64,000 bases of DNA from Incurvaria masculella (Eukaryota; Arthropoda; Insecta; Lepidoptera; Incurvariidae): contig OX335642.1 in the NCBI GenBank assembly GCA_946894095.1, forward strand, positions 9,435,021 through 9,499,020. The letters run 5' to 3'. Made by a program: the position numbers and the translations under genes. Each line of letters opens with the position of its first letter. The first letter of the stretch is position 1. Shown one piece after another: positions 11,051 to 22,570 of the stretch. The notes under the pieces were generated by a model. It was given only the letters and a program-made list of their open reading frames with translations. It did not search any database and was not told where the DNA came from.

Positions 11051-11261
11051 CCTGTAGATGAAATTAGAAGAAGTAACATAAAACAGAAAACATATTTCTG
11101 TTTCGGAGACAACAAATATTTAGGTAAGATTCCACCAGAAATGTCCAAAGTTTGAGAAGAATTGTGTATAGTGATCCGTAAGATCACATGATGCCTAGAG
11201 AACAAACATCACAAGCTCGCTTTGTAAATGTTCCCAAATGTTTTTTTTTAAACCTTTTTAT

Positions 11262-11350
11262 TTTTTATAATTGGTTATGGTGCTGCCTCTAGAACAAACA
11301 CAAAACAACAATCGTTGTTATTTATATGAGTTCTGCCTACAGAATAAATA
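11262..11350 (-). mobile_element. Foldback-L half copy
   Basis: GGTTATGGTGCTG, AACAAACACAAAACAACAA, CGTTGTTATT and GTTCTGCCTACAGAA match, in reverse order, the right arm of the foldback element in ImpL2 intron 2 (33720-33830). The opposite arm is missing. Confidence 0.6.
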
Positions 11351-11784
11351 TTCATATGAATATGCCCTGAAACACAACATAAAAGTGATAAAACGCAGAA
11401 ATATTAAGGCAATCGCCGTTTTCAAACCAAATTGTTTTGCTCCAAAGTAGCAAAGCAAATACGCAAATAAAATTTGAATTAATTATTACTGCGTTTTACC
11501 ACTTTTATATTGCGTACCATAAATAACCTAGGTACCATGCCAGAAGCTTCCTTACTTTTATTAAATACGATGATACTTGGGCAGGGGTCGCCTCGTACGA
11601 AATGCAGTTGGCCCTATCGAATGTTTTACATGCCGGAACCCACTAGTTGTGCCGCTAACTGTACAATGGTATAGCGACCTCGTCTGTAGCAGTGCCTCAG
11701 CAAACTAGTGCAGGACATTCTCTGTGACTCTGCCGTGGGCATAGATCGAATCGTCTACCAGAAGCGGCGTGCATTTTTTTATTT

Positions 11785-12340
11785 TAAGCCCGCCAACCCG
11801 GCGGGCTTAACTCATTTGCGGGCACGGTTCAAAACCGTGCTGTTGCGCTCTGGGACCTTCTCTGTTTCTAAGAATAAGACAGGCTCCGTGATGAGGAAGA
11901 TACAACCTGCCCACAAAAAAGACAATGTGCATAGTGTATGATTTGGTAAGATTTACGAAAATTTTAATTTCAAAACGACTTATAGCTAAAAGTAAACCAC
12001 GACCGCTATAGTCAAAAATCTAACATAAACCAAATAGATTATAAATCTTGATTAAATAAGCTATGTCTGATGACTAATCTTTTTAAAATGTTCTTACTTT
12101 ATCATTGCGTAATCCACCTCCAAAGTTATTGTATAAAACGCGCGAAAAATTCGAACTTTCGGACTTTATAACTTGGAAACCAAACACAATTTTACAATGT
12201 CAATGGTCATCAGACATCAAGTTCGATCAAATAAAGTTATTTTAAGCAAAATTTTGGATCTCTGACAAGAAATATGGGCGTGATCTTCTTTCCCCTTTTG
12301 TATGGGAAGATGAGCGGGTTGGGCCACCTTAAGCGCGGCA
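11785..12340 (-). mobile_element. MITE-C full-length copy
   Basis: On the minus strand it runs from the terminal CTTAAGGTGGCCCAACCCGC (12340) through AGATCCAAAATTTTGCTTA, GATGACCATTGACATTG, CGCGCGTTTTATACAATAAC and GGTCCCAGAGCGCAACAGCA to a CCCGCC/GGCGGG end at 11785-11805. Length and order match the copies at 42647 and 58797. It carries no intact protein; the 77-codon plus frame here is an accident of the repeat. Confidence 0.85.
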
Positions 12341-12371
12341 TATGGTCTACCTCAAAACCTCAAAACCAAGC

Positions 12372-12460
12372 CGGCCGGCCAGGTGCTTCTTCACACATGT
12401 TTGAAGGACCCCAGGTTGTATTTTAGGGGAAATACCTCGGCGAGTTATTTCCATTGTTTA
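12372..12460 (-). pseudogene. LINE reverse-transcriptase-ORF C-terminal relic
   Basis: On the minus strand, one frame reads WK-stop-LAEVFPLKYNLGSFKHV, matching the conserved 'W..LP..VF...YNL..FK..V..HL' tail found at the C-terminus of many insect non-LTR retrotransposon ORF2 proteins. It has in-frame stops and is tiny. Assignment rests on that motif alone. Confidence 0.5.
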
Positions 12461-12902
12461 CCGACCCAAACGATCTAGAGGGTCGGTGGGTTCTTATTTT
12501 TGGAACGTTGACTGTGAATTTGTGAATTCTCTTCCTGTTCCGCGTTGAGCGACGGTAAAAAAGGATAAGGGAAGATTTAAGCAAACAGCGTTGCGTAAAT
12601 CTAGTGTAAAAGCAACATTTTTGTCTACAAATTTAACTAGCAATTTTTTTAACCGAGATTCAAATAAATATAGATGACATTTAAGAATTCTGCGAAATAT
12701 GGGGTATCACTCATTGAAGAAACAACTAATATTAATATTTCCATATATATTTATTTGCACACTATTGTTAATATTCTTAGCTCCAAAAATATAAAAATAA
12801 TAATAATTATTATTATTACATTAAGTTGTATACACTAGCAGCTACAAGCTGATGCGTGTATTTTAATTATTGAGTACATTTACTTGTATTTCTATTTGTA
12901 GT
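12461..12902. other. no gene recognised
   Basis: AT-rich sequence with a TAATAATAATTATTATTATT palindromic simple stretch near 12800. Nothing else is seen. Confidence 0.3.
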
Positions 12903-13188
12903 CTTTTTAGGGTTCCGTACCCAAAGGGTGCCAACGGAACCCTATTACTAAGCCTCCGCTGTCCGTCCGTCCCTCCGTCCGTCCGTCCATCCGTCCGTCT
13001 GTTACAGGCCTGTATCTCATAAACCGTAATAGGAAGGCAGCTTAAATTTGTACAGGCTATGTATTTATTTTGTATATGTAAAATAAAAAAAAATACAAAC
13101 TACAAAAAACGTGATTTTTGGTGTTAAATCCTTTACGATGGTACGGAACCCTTCGTGTGCGAGTCCGACTTGCATTTGGCCGATTTTT
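12903..13188 (+). repeat. Rep-B copy
   Basis: Starts TTTTTAGGGTTCCGTACCC, then AACGGAACCCTATTACTAAG, an expanded CCGT/CCGTC tract at 12960-13000, and ends CGAGTCCGACTTGCATTTGG and a T run. Full length. Confidence 0.85.
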
Positions 13189-14135
13189 TTAAAGTTATGC
13201 TTGGTATTTATTTGTTGTTTCTTGTTCTTCATATTTATTCGATTTGTTTTTAAAACTGGTCACTGTTAGCACAAGTGTCAACAACTTTGTTCGATAGGAA
13301 GTGCGACCTCCGGTTTGAAGTAGTATTATTTCGGTTAAGTTTCCTCGGAGTCTCTAATTAGTATTTATTGCATGCATTAATTTAATACTTCTTACATAAT
13401 AGTTTTCAGTCAGAATTTGCTGTTTTCTTTTCATATTCGTAGCTATTGAGAAATAGAGTATTTACCAGCGGCGAATATCCTTCAAGCAAATCAGTACAGT
13501 TCAAGCAAATCTTTTTAAAGCGTGATTAAATTTACAAAAGTGATTACATACTGAACAATTTTGGGTCTAACATATGCGAAAACCAAAAAATATGTGTCCA
13601 ACTCTCCAAATTACCTTTGAAATTCCTAACCTCAAAATGTATTAGGACTTTAATTTTGTTTCGACTTTTTGCAAAATACGTTTGTTATATTGAGACACAG
13701 CATCGATTCTGCTGATTTTTGATCACGCTTTAAAAAGACACCACGTATAAGACATGGTACACAAAATGTTATATTGTGTTGCGCTGATAGTGGCTGTCCA
13801 CCAATGTCCAGTTCAATAAAAAAACTGGGGCCCCAAATGTCTGCAACACAGTGCGGATATTCTTAGCTCTATGGATCTCTACTTGTGAATTCCAGGAGTG
13901 GCTTCTTCGATCGCATCACACTAATCAGCGCAAAACATCGTTAACTAATTACGCCTCTATCAACGATATTAAATCAAATGTCTACATGATTTTATGGAAG
14001 CGTCGGGACAATTTTATGCATCTGTGTCACTAAGAGCTAGGAGGGACATAAGGGTAATTTACTGCCAGCTACGGTATCTTCCTTCGCTCCGAACAATGCC
14101 GAAAATGTTTTGTTCCAGGTTCGTTTTTGCATAGA
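13189..14135. other. no gene recognised
   Basis: AT-rich; a 60-codon frame at 13851-14033 has no motif. I see no repeat boundary. Confidence 0.3.
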
Positions 14136-14375
14136 CATAGTTTAATCCACGTGTAATCCATGTCCAAAGTTAGTTCATAAAATGCGTGAAAAATTAGAAC
14201 TTTCTAACCAAATTATTAGACCTTAGAATTCAAACACAATAATTATAAAATGCCAATGATCATCAGTTTGATAAAACAGAACTGTTTTAGCATAATTTTT
14301 GCATCTCCGACAAGAAATGTGCGCATGATCTTCTTTCCACGTTTGTATGGAAAGACTTAAAATGGCAACACTTTA
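14136..14375 (-). mobile_element. MITE-C fragment
   Basis: Central blocks of MITE-C in minus orientation: TAAAATGCGTGAAAAATT, TGCCAATGATCATCAG, CGACAAGAAATGTGCGCATG and TCTTTCCACGTTTGTATGG. Both termini are lost. Confidence 0.6.
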
Positions 14376-14853
14376 TCATTTCACTGTTTTTAATAACTCA
14401 TTTATATTATACACTGATCTTTAAACTTTTTTATAAGACGACGCTTTGGATAATTTAAAGGATAAATTGCACTAAAAGATAAAATATGATTAATATACTT
14501 AATAATGAGCGAAACATTCCTTTCTTGCAAACAGGTTGCACCAAAAAGTTGAAATTTGAAGATAATTTGGGTGGTATCGAGGTAAGCACTAAGTTGGTCA
14601 TGGCCATTGGAACAATTACAGTTTCTCACGCGGCACATGCGCAGACGAGAGAAAAACACACTGCACAGATTCACGGTCAACTGTGCACGCGGTCTCATAG
14701 TCAGGCTCCGTGCCATGCCAAACAATCAGTTGAAACTTGTTTGTAACATGTACAAACAAGGTTTGTATTTTTTGTAATTTTTATTATGTCAAGACAATTA
14801 CTTCCGGGAATTTTTCAATAAACACAAAAAAATAATTAACGAATATTTTTTTA

Positions 14854-15115
14854 CTATCGACCTTCATCTTCCTCTAACTCTACACGATTCCAACGTTGCT
14901 CCCACGATTGGAAGCACCCTTGGTAATCTTCCGAAGTTAACTCGTTCAGCAACAAGGTTGCTTCCTTGACCTCCTGTACGGTGGCGCCAAGATGACTTTC
15001 CTTGAGGGAACAAGAAAAAGCCGCAGGGACGATGTCAGTGTTATAGGGTGGGTGCTGCAACTTTGTAATGCTTTTTTCGCCAAAAACTCTTGCATAATGA
15101 ACGAAGAATTACGAA
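14854..15115 (-). pseudogene. decayed Tc1/mariner-superfamily transposase, C-terminal part
   Basis: The minus-strand translation contains VFGEKSITKLQHPPYNTDIV, clearly a damaged version of the 'FLAKNSI...HPPYSPDLAP' region of mariner-like transposases, then a C-terminal stretch with VKEATLLLNELTSEDYQGCF and WEQRW. The third catalytic Asp is replaced (SPDLAP.D has become NTDIVPAA). An in-frame stop precedes it and no N-terminal part is found. It is unrelated in detail to the two intact mariners, so it represents another, older lineage. Confidence 0.7.
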
Positions 15116-15119
15116 GCCA

Positions 15120-16540
15120 CTACAAAAGTTGCTTTAGAAAAAACCCACATGGAAAAAAAAAACGCGCCATTATTTTCAAATTTAGAATGAAATGAAAGAA
15201 AGGCCCCTTCTTTCCAGACATAAGTGTTGCCAGTATCCGAATTATATCCAAATTCGCGGGACTTAATTGCCAAACTGTGTAGTTATATTAAAAGTAGCTA
15301 ATCGTATTCAAGGTTGGCTGTTATTAAGAACGTGGATTATACATAAACGGATAACACGGAAATCTACGCTTTAATCTTAGTAGTACGTCCACCGAGAACG
15401 AAACAAGTTGACTGGTCCGATAGTAGTCAACTACCTGTAGAAATGCGAGTGAACCCTGGAATGCTAGCTAGGTCACAGGTAGCGCACCGGGCTGAGAATT
15501 CAACCTAGCTCCTTGAATACAGACTTTTGAAATCCTCCCCACGCAGAAATAGTTTAAGTTGGAATGGAAATATTGCCCCGAATGATTTACACTGACGTTA
15601 GAATCGCTGCGACTCCATCGAACAAAGCTAGGCATCGCGCGTCGTTATAAGTCGTTACGAATGGTTCCGACTAGGCGTCATTTTCTAAGCTTCTATATTC
15701 TTTCAGAATACGTGGTTGTTTTTAGAATTTTAGAACGATGATTTTAAAACCCCAATAAAGGCTGTTTATGAAACTATTAATCAGGTATTACTATGCCAGA
15801 CGCTCTATTCATCATTCTAAAAATACCTAAGCGTGATATTTTTTTTTGTAACTGGACATGGCTAATTTAATACTTCAAGCACAGTTACGCCGAACGCACT
15901 GAATTCCTGAAGGTATCAAATGCCATCCTCTTCCCCTAAAATATGGTTGAGAGAGGCGATGGCTGGACCCGGCGTGATGCGCGTGAACGGGTGCTGTTTG
16001 TGGGGACTGGCCTTCTCCAATTGGCAACATGTTAGATGACGGACATGACTTTGCAAAATAAACCGAATTTAATGTGTAGACATAAACGGGTACCAATAAC
16101 CCGTATTTCTGTTAGCAGTGGCAAACAAATTTGTAAAATTAGGGCCGTTTTTTGAATCATCAGATAGTACTTATCGGACTCATAGCACAAATTTACGTTT
16201 GTCAAAAGACGAATAGTCATTACCGGAGAATTATATCTTCTATCATTATTATCAGCCTGCAATTTTACTAATAATCATATGGACTTGCTATAACGGATGG
16301 ATAAGCAGACGCGTAAATAGATAGGTCGAATAGTTATCTGACTGTTTATCTGAGCATTGAAAAATCAGCCCTTCGACTAATTAGACATTGAAAAAAAATC
16401 TGCGAAGTTTCTTGCCCGTTCTTCTTCGCCGTGAATGCTGAACTGGCTAATGATAAAATATGACAAAACCGAGTGCAGTGTGCTGCCGATGGATGATGAA
16501 TAAACAATAAACATGACATGCCCTTCCCTTTCTGAGCACG
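15120..16540. other. no gene recognised
   Basis: A short SINE-A-like tail phrase (TTGTAACTGGACATGGCTAA) lies at 15846-15867. A GC-rich minus-strand frame at 15875-16096 contains no motif I know. Nothing else could be supported. Confidence 0.3.
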
Positions 16541-16790
16541 GCTACTTTTAACAGGGCGTGTATTCTTGGCATTCAGTCATTGCGGATTCAGTAGAGTTAA
16601 CAGTAATGTCAAAGTAAATTCTTCTTCTGTTAACTCTACTGAATCCGCAATGACTGAATGCCAAGAATACACGTCCTGGATGGAAAACTAGGACAATTTT
16701 CCGTTGCCTTTTCGACAACGTTTTCATCCAATGCGATTATCAACCCGGGCGGTAACACCTAGTAAAAAAAACTTCCTTTAATCTTCTGCG
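16530..16790 (-). mobile_element. SINE-A fragment split by a hairpin insertion
   Basis: SINE-A blocks in minus orientation lie on both sides of the inverted repeat at 16553-16677: GAGCACGGCTAC on the left, then CTGGATGGAAAACTAGGACA, TCATCCAATGCGAT and CAACCCGGGCGG on the right. In intact copies GCACGGCTACATTGAAC runs straight into TGGATGG, so the hairpin entered the SINE. Confidence 0.65.
16553..16677. repeat. perfect 47-bp inverted repeat (hairpin)
   Basis: The left arm 16557-16603 begins CGTGTATTCTTGGCATTCAG; the right arm 16627-16673 is its exact reverse complement over 47 bp. Arms extend to 51 bp with one mismatch (16553-16603, 16627-16677). The 23-bp spacer is TAATGTCAAAGTAAATTCTT plus CTT, and resembles the Rep-R2 phrase GTCAAAGTAAATTCCTCTT at 36812. 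No protein is encoded. Confidence 0.93.
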
Positions 16791-17714
16791 GGTTCGGCAG
16801 TACATACCGTCTCCTAAAGCAGCCAGGAGTAAATTACGCCACACATTAGTTTGGCTCGGCGGTAACAGACCAAATATGAAGTCGGTTAAAAATTACAATA
16901 AAAACACCATAAAAAATAAGAAGTTGACTAGGTCCCTATTTGCACGAGTACATTCTAAGATTACCTGTAAATAAATCTTTGAAGCAGACAACCTAATGAT
17001 CTTCAATTTATTACAAGAATGGCGAATGCAGCCTTTTAGGAAGATTTAGAATAAGTTTAAGGAGCTGCTAAGTATGCTCTAAGCTATAACTTCAAGTCGA
17101 TTACAGTAAAGGTTGTTCAGCTGCACTTTAGGGCCGATTGCAGGAGGATACGTCAAAGTTAATCCATAAACACGCCCAGCCTCACTAATGAATAATTATA
17201 ATTCAACCACTTTATCTCGGAATAGTTACGCCAGGCTTTACGAAAAGTGATTTATTTCTCCAGAATAGTGAAGGGATAGTTAAATCTGCGTTACAACATT
17301 ATTGCACACGGGCGTGTATTTGCATAATAACAATCGACCCCAGATGAATGGAAAATTGGGGCCTAAAATGTGATTTTCCCATTTGATTGTCAAGAAAAAT
17401 GTCATAATTAACAACAATTTCTTTTCGGAATAACATGGAGAAATTTAGTCATTTCAATTACACAATTTTAGTTTTTTTTTTTTTCAAATCTATTCTCTTT
17501 TAATTTTGTATGGTATCTGACAGCTTTGATGATGATAACCGGATATTTTAGGCGAGCTCGCTTAGACGCCACCTGTCGTTATAAATACGCAGTTTTCTTC
17601 CCCATTCAAAAAATGCGTTTCGCTCTTCATTAGTTGACGTTTCTTCAGGAATTTGTGTGATGTGATCGCTACAGAAGCATATTTAATCATTATCACCGTG
17701 TAAATGATTGTAGA
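16791..17714. other. no gene recognised
   Basis: AT-rich sequence with scattered short frames and no repeat boundary I can define. Confidence 0.3.
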
Positions 17715-17960
17715 TCCTCTTTTAGGGTTAGGTTTAGTTAGTACCAAACGGAACCCTATTACTGAGCCTCCGCTGTCCGTGCCTCCGTCTGTTACAGTGC
17801 TTTATCTCATGAAGCGTAAAAGGTAGAAAGCTGAAATGTTCACAGATTGTGTATTTCAGTTACCGTTATTTTAAACTACGTAGTTTAAAATAAGTTGCTG
17901 TAAATGTACGGTTTTGACAGTATTAAAATGCTAGTAGAATATCTAGTAGAATACTAGTCC
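17715..17960 (+). repeat. Rep-B copy, degenerate
   Basis: CGGAACCCTATTACTGAGCC, TCCGCTGTCCGTGCC and TTTATCTCATGAAGCGTAAA are clear, but the GGTTCCG start is decayed and the TCGGACTCGC end is reduced to TAGTCCGAGTT. Confidence 0.55.
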
Positions 17961-18054
17961 GAGTTTAATGAGGTTTTTACCACGAAAACTCCACGAGGTT
18001 ACAAAAAGGATCTACGGTCGTTTACACCCTGTACACATAAGTAGTGCTCCTTTA

Positions 18055-18150
18055 CATGTACATGGATTGCTAATACCACATCTACTGTCGTGATATTAGC
18101 CCAAAACACTGCATGGTAACTAGGTGCCATGCCGGTACCTGCATTATATT
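18055..18150 (-). mobile_element. SINE-A tail fragment
   Basis: TGTACATGGATTGCTAATAC, GATATTAGCCCAAAACACTG and TAACTAGGTGCCATGCCGG are the family tail, in minus orientation, without head or body. Confidence 0.6.
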
Positions 18151-18304
18151 TCGTTCTGAAATATTTCTCCCAAACTTCAACACTTACATACCTGGGATCA
18201 CTAAAACGCAATGTGAAGAAAAATAAATATCCCCGCCTCCGCCGCCGTTCAACAATAATGATGTCCGGTAGCATTCACAGGTAGCCGAGGGGTCCGTCAC
18301 TTAC

Positions 18305-18830
18305 CAGTCTGTAGTCAATATTACCAGGATTACCTTGTGATTCTAGATTCCGCAGGATTCAGAACGACTGCCAAAAATTGCTGTTGATTTCCATGATTCT
18401 GATTACCAAATATTCCTAGGATTACCAAAGATTCTGGGATTTCGTAGGATTACTGAGGACTACAAAGTTTATTGAAAATCTGAAACATATTTAAATTAAG
18501 TTCGTTTGAGCGGGGATTTCAAATGAGCAAAAAAAAGTTCATACAGGGCTAAGCTGTTCCAAAATGAAACTTAAAATACAACAAATACATAAAAAAAATC
18601 GAATGAGTAAAATACTCGGTACTGCCGAATATTTTCGGATAAAGAATCCCGCGCCTAAGATTCCCCGAAATTCCCATAAATTTGATAGAATTACTAATGA
18701 TTTTCTTGGGATTCCCAGATTCTCTAAGATTACTCCAGATAACCTTGAATTCCAGATTTCTCGGACTCTCGCCTTAGATTACCTGAGATAATTGAGATTA
18801 CCAAATAATTGTACTCCGGATTCCTTGAGT
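18305..18830 (+). repeat. degenerate GATTACC/GATTCC-rich tract
   Basis: Many irregularly spaced copies of GATTACC, GATTCC and GATTCT occur from 18330 to 18450 and again from 18630 to 18830, for example GGATTACCAAAGATTCTGGG. Spacing is uneven (roughly 10-20 bp). This looks like an eroded minisatellite interrupted by about 170 bp of other sequence. The 75-codon frame inside is explained by it. Confidence 0.55.
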
Positions 18831-18934
18831 GACTGACCCCTCACAGGGAGTATTCCATTATTTTGTATTTAAAAGTTTTGTTGGCACTTCACTACGAGGT
18901 GCGAAAGTCTTCTTTACTTCAGTACTGTATGCTC

Positions 18935-19150
18935 AGTCAGAGTTCTCACCTAAATTGCCGTTTACGGAACTTCAAAGTTACGTGAAAACGTCAAAATCCA
19001 TACAAGTTTTACTACTTATTCTGTGGTTTTGCTTCTTCTACCGGTCAAAGTCAAACTCGGGCTACCAAATTTGTATAAAAACGCGAAGTCGGCGTAAACG
19101 GCAACGTCAACGTATTTACGTGGAAAAACTGTCAAATCAAACTTGTGTTA
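18935..19150 (+). mobile_element. MITE-F copy
   Basis: TCTCACCTAAATTGCCGTTT, ACGGAACTTCAAAGTTACGT, GTATAAAAACGCGAAGTC, GTAAACGGCAACGTCAACG and CTGTCAAATCAAACTTG match, in order, copies at 35080-35275 and (inverted) 46655-46965. Confidence 0.65.
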
Positions 19151-19379
19151 ATATTTTAAAATTTTTACATTTGGTCCTATCACTTACGTTTACAAGCGTT
19201 ATTAATGTCGTAGCCATTGAAACATAAAAAAATTGCATACAGCTCATTATGGTAACGAACACCATAATGACTCACATCCTCATCACAAACATCGAAGGTG
19301 CTTATTTCCAATGTTACCACACATAGCCCATTCACGAATATAATGCTTACTTTTATTGTATTATGAAAATAATGGTAAC

Positions 19380-19607
19380 AGCGTTGCCCATTCAGGTAAG
19401 AGTGAGGGGAGTGAGTTAACCTAAAAATGGCTGGAAAGAAAATTTATATTTAAATAATGGAACTGTTTTACCTTCCGTCGTATTCATGGGATCAACCAGA
19501 TTTTTACCAAACTAAAATGACGATCAAGATGTGCGGAATTAAAAGTGAGTTGATATTTAACGCCGAATTAGAACTCACTTTTACCTGAATGAGCCCCCAG
19601 GATCTGT
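19380..19607 (+). mobile_element. MITE-E copy
   Basis: Inverted ends: GCCCATTCAGGTAAGAGTGA at the left and CTCACTTTTACCTGAATGAG at the right, about 225 bp apart. The interior (GTGAGTTAACCTAAAAAT, TATTCATGGGA, GTGCGGAA) matches the copy at 47925-48135. No coding capacity. Confidence 0.75.
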
Positions 19608-19639
19608 AACATCTCTGCTTGTACCTCGAGCGCACCGGT

Positions 19640-19960
19640 ATGATCATAGAGAATGGACGGACGGGAGAAGAAACCGAGATTCACTCGTGTGGCGGCAGGG
19701 TAGCCACGAGTTAGTCCAAAACGTCTAACTGTAATTAGTTCGATTCGCGCTAACCGGTAAATGTCAGTTCACTTGGCCGAATAACACCTTGAAAATGCAA
19801 CTAAACGTTAGATTTAATCACTCACTTGGCTGTTCCCCAGGCGAGTTAATTTACCATAGTGAGGTTCTTACGTGTCGTTGGGACTCGAAAAAACTGGAGT
19901 ATGACAGTTCGTAAACGAACTCACTCGCCGGGTGAGTTCGACTTCTACTCCCGTCCGGTA
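19640..19960 (+). repeat. Rep-J copy
   Basis: GTCAGTTCACTTGGCCGAAT, GATTTAATCACTCACTTGG and GAGTTAATTTACCATAG recur in reverse orientation at 63440-63600. The right part contains CGAACTCACTCGCCGGGTGA, an imperfect palindrome. Function unknown. Confidence 0.55.
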
Positions 19961-20084
19961 TGATGTTATAGATGGACATTGTTTTATGACATTGAATACA
20001 CAACTGTTGATTTGCTCGTTATAACTGGTGTCTCAGCAAGAATTTGAATTTTGAATCGCGCGCCATTTTGTATTGTTAATTATT

Positions 20085-20458
20085 TTTGTGTCAGTCATTT
20101 TTGGTTTTTGTTTAATTAAAACATAAGACCTTTGAAAATGGTGTGTTACTGCTTGAAAGAAAGTTTGTTGAAAGTGAAAACCATGACTTTGTTACATAGG
20201 TACCAAGTTTTCAAGCAGTGTCACACCTCGTTTTGGAGACCAAAACTGGCCGCCAAGAAGTTGCGATGGGATTTTTTGAAAAGTAAGGAATATGTGAAAT
20301 ACCTTGAGACAACTGAGGAACTCAAAGAAAAAATCACACGTCAAATTCGTCAAATCCAGCAGCCCTTACTGCAAAATATGCAAAACTTCAAAAGAGTGCA
20401 TACCTGCCAACAGCGCAACGTTGGCGTTTTGAGCAATAATTTATTCATTATCATTTAA
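20085..20458 (+). pseudogene. possible decayed DNA-transposon transposase, C-terminal part
   Basis: A 108-codon frame (ATG at 20132). Residues 46-100, from FLKSKEYV through TTEELKEKITRQIRQIQQPL to the His/Cys near the end, resemble the tail of mariner-like transposases of the type '..LKSKVY...T..ELK..IR..I..I....L..V..NF..R...C'. The usual SPD and WG motifs before it are missing and the first 40 residues match nothing, consistent with a large internal deletion. Weak evidence, motif only. Confidence 0.4.
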
Positions 20459-20559
20459 GTTCATTCTGAGACAACCATTCGTTTTTAACTTCATATTTTT
20501 AAGGAATTATAGCAGGAATAGCTCCCAACGATCGTGGCGCCATCTACTTTGACACATTT

Positions 20560-20916
20560 CCCTTAAGGATAATTAGGTGATCAAGTTCCTGTGCCTGTTT
20601 CCTTAGTAAAATTAAGAAAAAATTTTTTGAATTTTTTTACATTAAATAAATCAACTCGGAGCTACCTCCTGTAATTTTTTGTTTATTTGATAACCGAATT
20701 ATTACCCATGATCCTTTTTGTATTCGTATACAACATTTTAACGGCGGATATGACGGATGTAAGTTAATAATTAAATAAAAACATACAGACATAGCTCTCT
20801 GTTGATTTGTGTAAGGTGCAAAATAACAGAAAAATGTTTCTTAATTTGACTGAGGAAACAGGCACGAGAATAGGCATAGACCTGTTCACCTCATTATCCT
20901 CTTAAGATCAATCTGC
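20560..20916 (+). mobile_element. MITE-I full copy
   Basis: Inverted ends: left CTTAAGGATAATTAGGTGAT and CCTGTGCCTGTTTCCT; right GAGGAAACAGGCACGAGAAT and CCTCATTATCCTCTTAAG. Ends sit at TTAA-containing sites. The interior is AT-rich and non-coding. A solo end of this family lies beside ImpL2 exon 3 at 33046. Confidence 0.75.
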
Positions 20917-21149
20917 TTTTGTTATGTGCAATCGATCTCTGAACGGAGCATGGCTCGTCTTGCTAGTTCGATCGCATTATTTTTGTGTTTCTCCAAAAGG
21001 AGTACAAACAAAAGGTTAAGGTCACATAGAAACTGTGGGCGCCGGTATGTGTTCTATTGTACTGTATGAAAATACGAACAGCACAAGGTCTTAAGGGCCA
21101 CATCCTATAAAACACCTGACATCACTTTGACAACTGCAAATCGAATCAA

Positions 21150-21325
21150 ACTTCGATTCATGTGACCACCATGGTGGAGAACTGCTGAGATGAATAGTCG
21201 CAAATGAAACTATGAAAAGTAGTACTTTCTAACGTCACCTTTTGTATGGATGAAATGTCACTTTTGACACTATTTAGTATTACTTTCGGCTAGTCTTAGT
21301 TCCAGTTGCGACTATTACTGGTTAC
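21150..21325. mobile_element. MITE-K diverged copy
   Basis: AAAAGTAGTACTTTCTAACG and TCACTTTTGACACTA, then CGGCTAGTCTTAGTTCCAGT and TGCGACTATT, correspond to the blocks of the 31527-31670 copy. Confidence 0.5.
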
Positions 21326-21361
21326 TGCAATTATTCTAGCACTGTAGCCGTTCATTATTAA

Positions 21362-21445
21362 AAAGGTCCTGGCATGGCAACTTGTTCCCACCTGGTGTAT
21401 TGGGCTAGTATAATTACCGTCGGTATAGCTTTTAATGTCCTGTGA
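21362..21445 (+). mobile_element. SINE-A tail fragment
   Basis: AAAGGTCCTGGCATGGCAAC and GTGTATTGGGCTAGTATAAT are the plus-orientation tail; head and body are absent. Confidence 0.6.
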
Positions 21446-22570
21446 TATAAAAATGTGGTACAATGTTACAGATTGTTATAATAGTAAAATATGTCATATT
21501 TAGATAGAAGAATTATTTTTTTCCATGGCATTTGATGCCTTTAATTTGGTGTGGGACCTTTCATAACTCAACTCTATTTAAATATAAATACAATGTCAAT
21601 AGCAAGAATAATTCGTAATCTTCTAAAGAAAAAATATGTTCTCAGTGCTGGTTCTCCGTATTGCTTGTCTGTATAGAGGATGTATCACGTCAGCTTAATA
21701 AATATTCTTTTGTTTCGTCACAAAGGTTAAAAATTCGTTCGCGAATACGCCTAGCACACGAGGCCTGGCATATCACGAATGTGTTAAGATTTGCGTTACA
21801 TTCTAGACTGTCGGCTTATCGCTTCATCTATGGCGTCTGATGCGAGAAATCTAATGAGAATTCTTGTTTCCGCTTCGAACTTCATTAGGTTGAACTTCAC
21901 AGTGCAGCTTTGAGATGACTAAAAATCTGTCAGTTCTTATATTGTAGCAACGGTCTATTAAGTGGGATTAAGACTGAAAAAAAAACCAAACTCGCGCACC
22001 GAGAGATTCGTACACAGATAATACGTCCATCACCGGAAATTTGGTTTACTTTTAGCCTACAAATGAACGGGAAGTACCCCGTATTTTTTATTTCTGTGCG
22101 AGTGTCCAAATACGCGGAATAAAGGGCCATATTTTTTGATAGCCTTGATTTTTTGTAGCTCCAAGAAACCTTAGCCAAAGAATTTGATATTCTACATGTG
22201 CCTACTTGAAATACAGTCAAACAACCAAGTGATCCTATTACGCAGGGTTTCTTAACCTTTTTGTAGTCATCGAACCTTTTGAGGAAGTTTAAAAGTAAAA
22301 CGGAATTCTTTTAAACTCAATTTATGTAAACAAAAAACAAGGCATTTGTAAAAAAAAAATTATACCCACAGTTGGATCGATCACAAGCAGTATTTATTGT
22401 CATCATATCAATCATTCACCCCCAGCACTCATATCACGGAATCCTAAGAGGTATATGGTTAAGAACCCAATAACGGTTCCACATTCTACATTGACTGCAA
22501 CGAGCGAACAGGCGCATTGTCCAATACATTTATCTAACGCGCGTCGTCGCAAATGGAGCTGGATCGCTAG
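21446..22570. other. no gene recognised
   Basis: AT-rich DNA. A 96-codon minus frame at 21930-22220 lacks motifs. Nothing else is supported. Confidence 0.3.

Noticed and set aside
14402..14746. Overlapping frames of 107 and 86 codons
   Set aside because: They overlap on opposite strands, show no motif, and match no neighbour.
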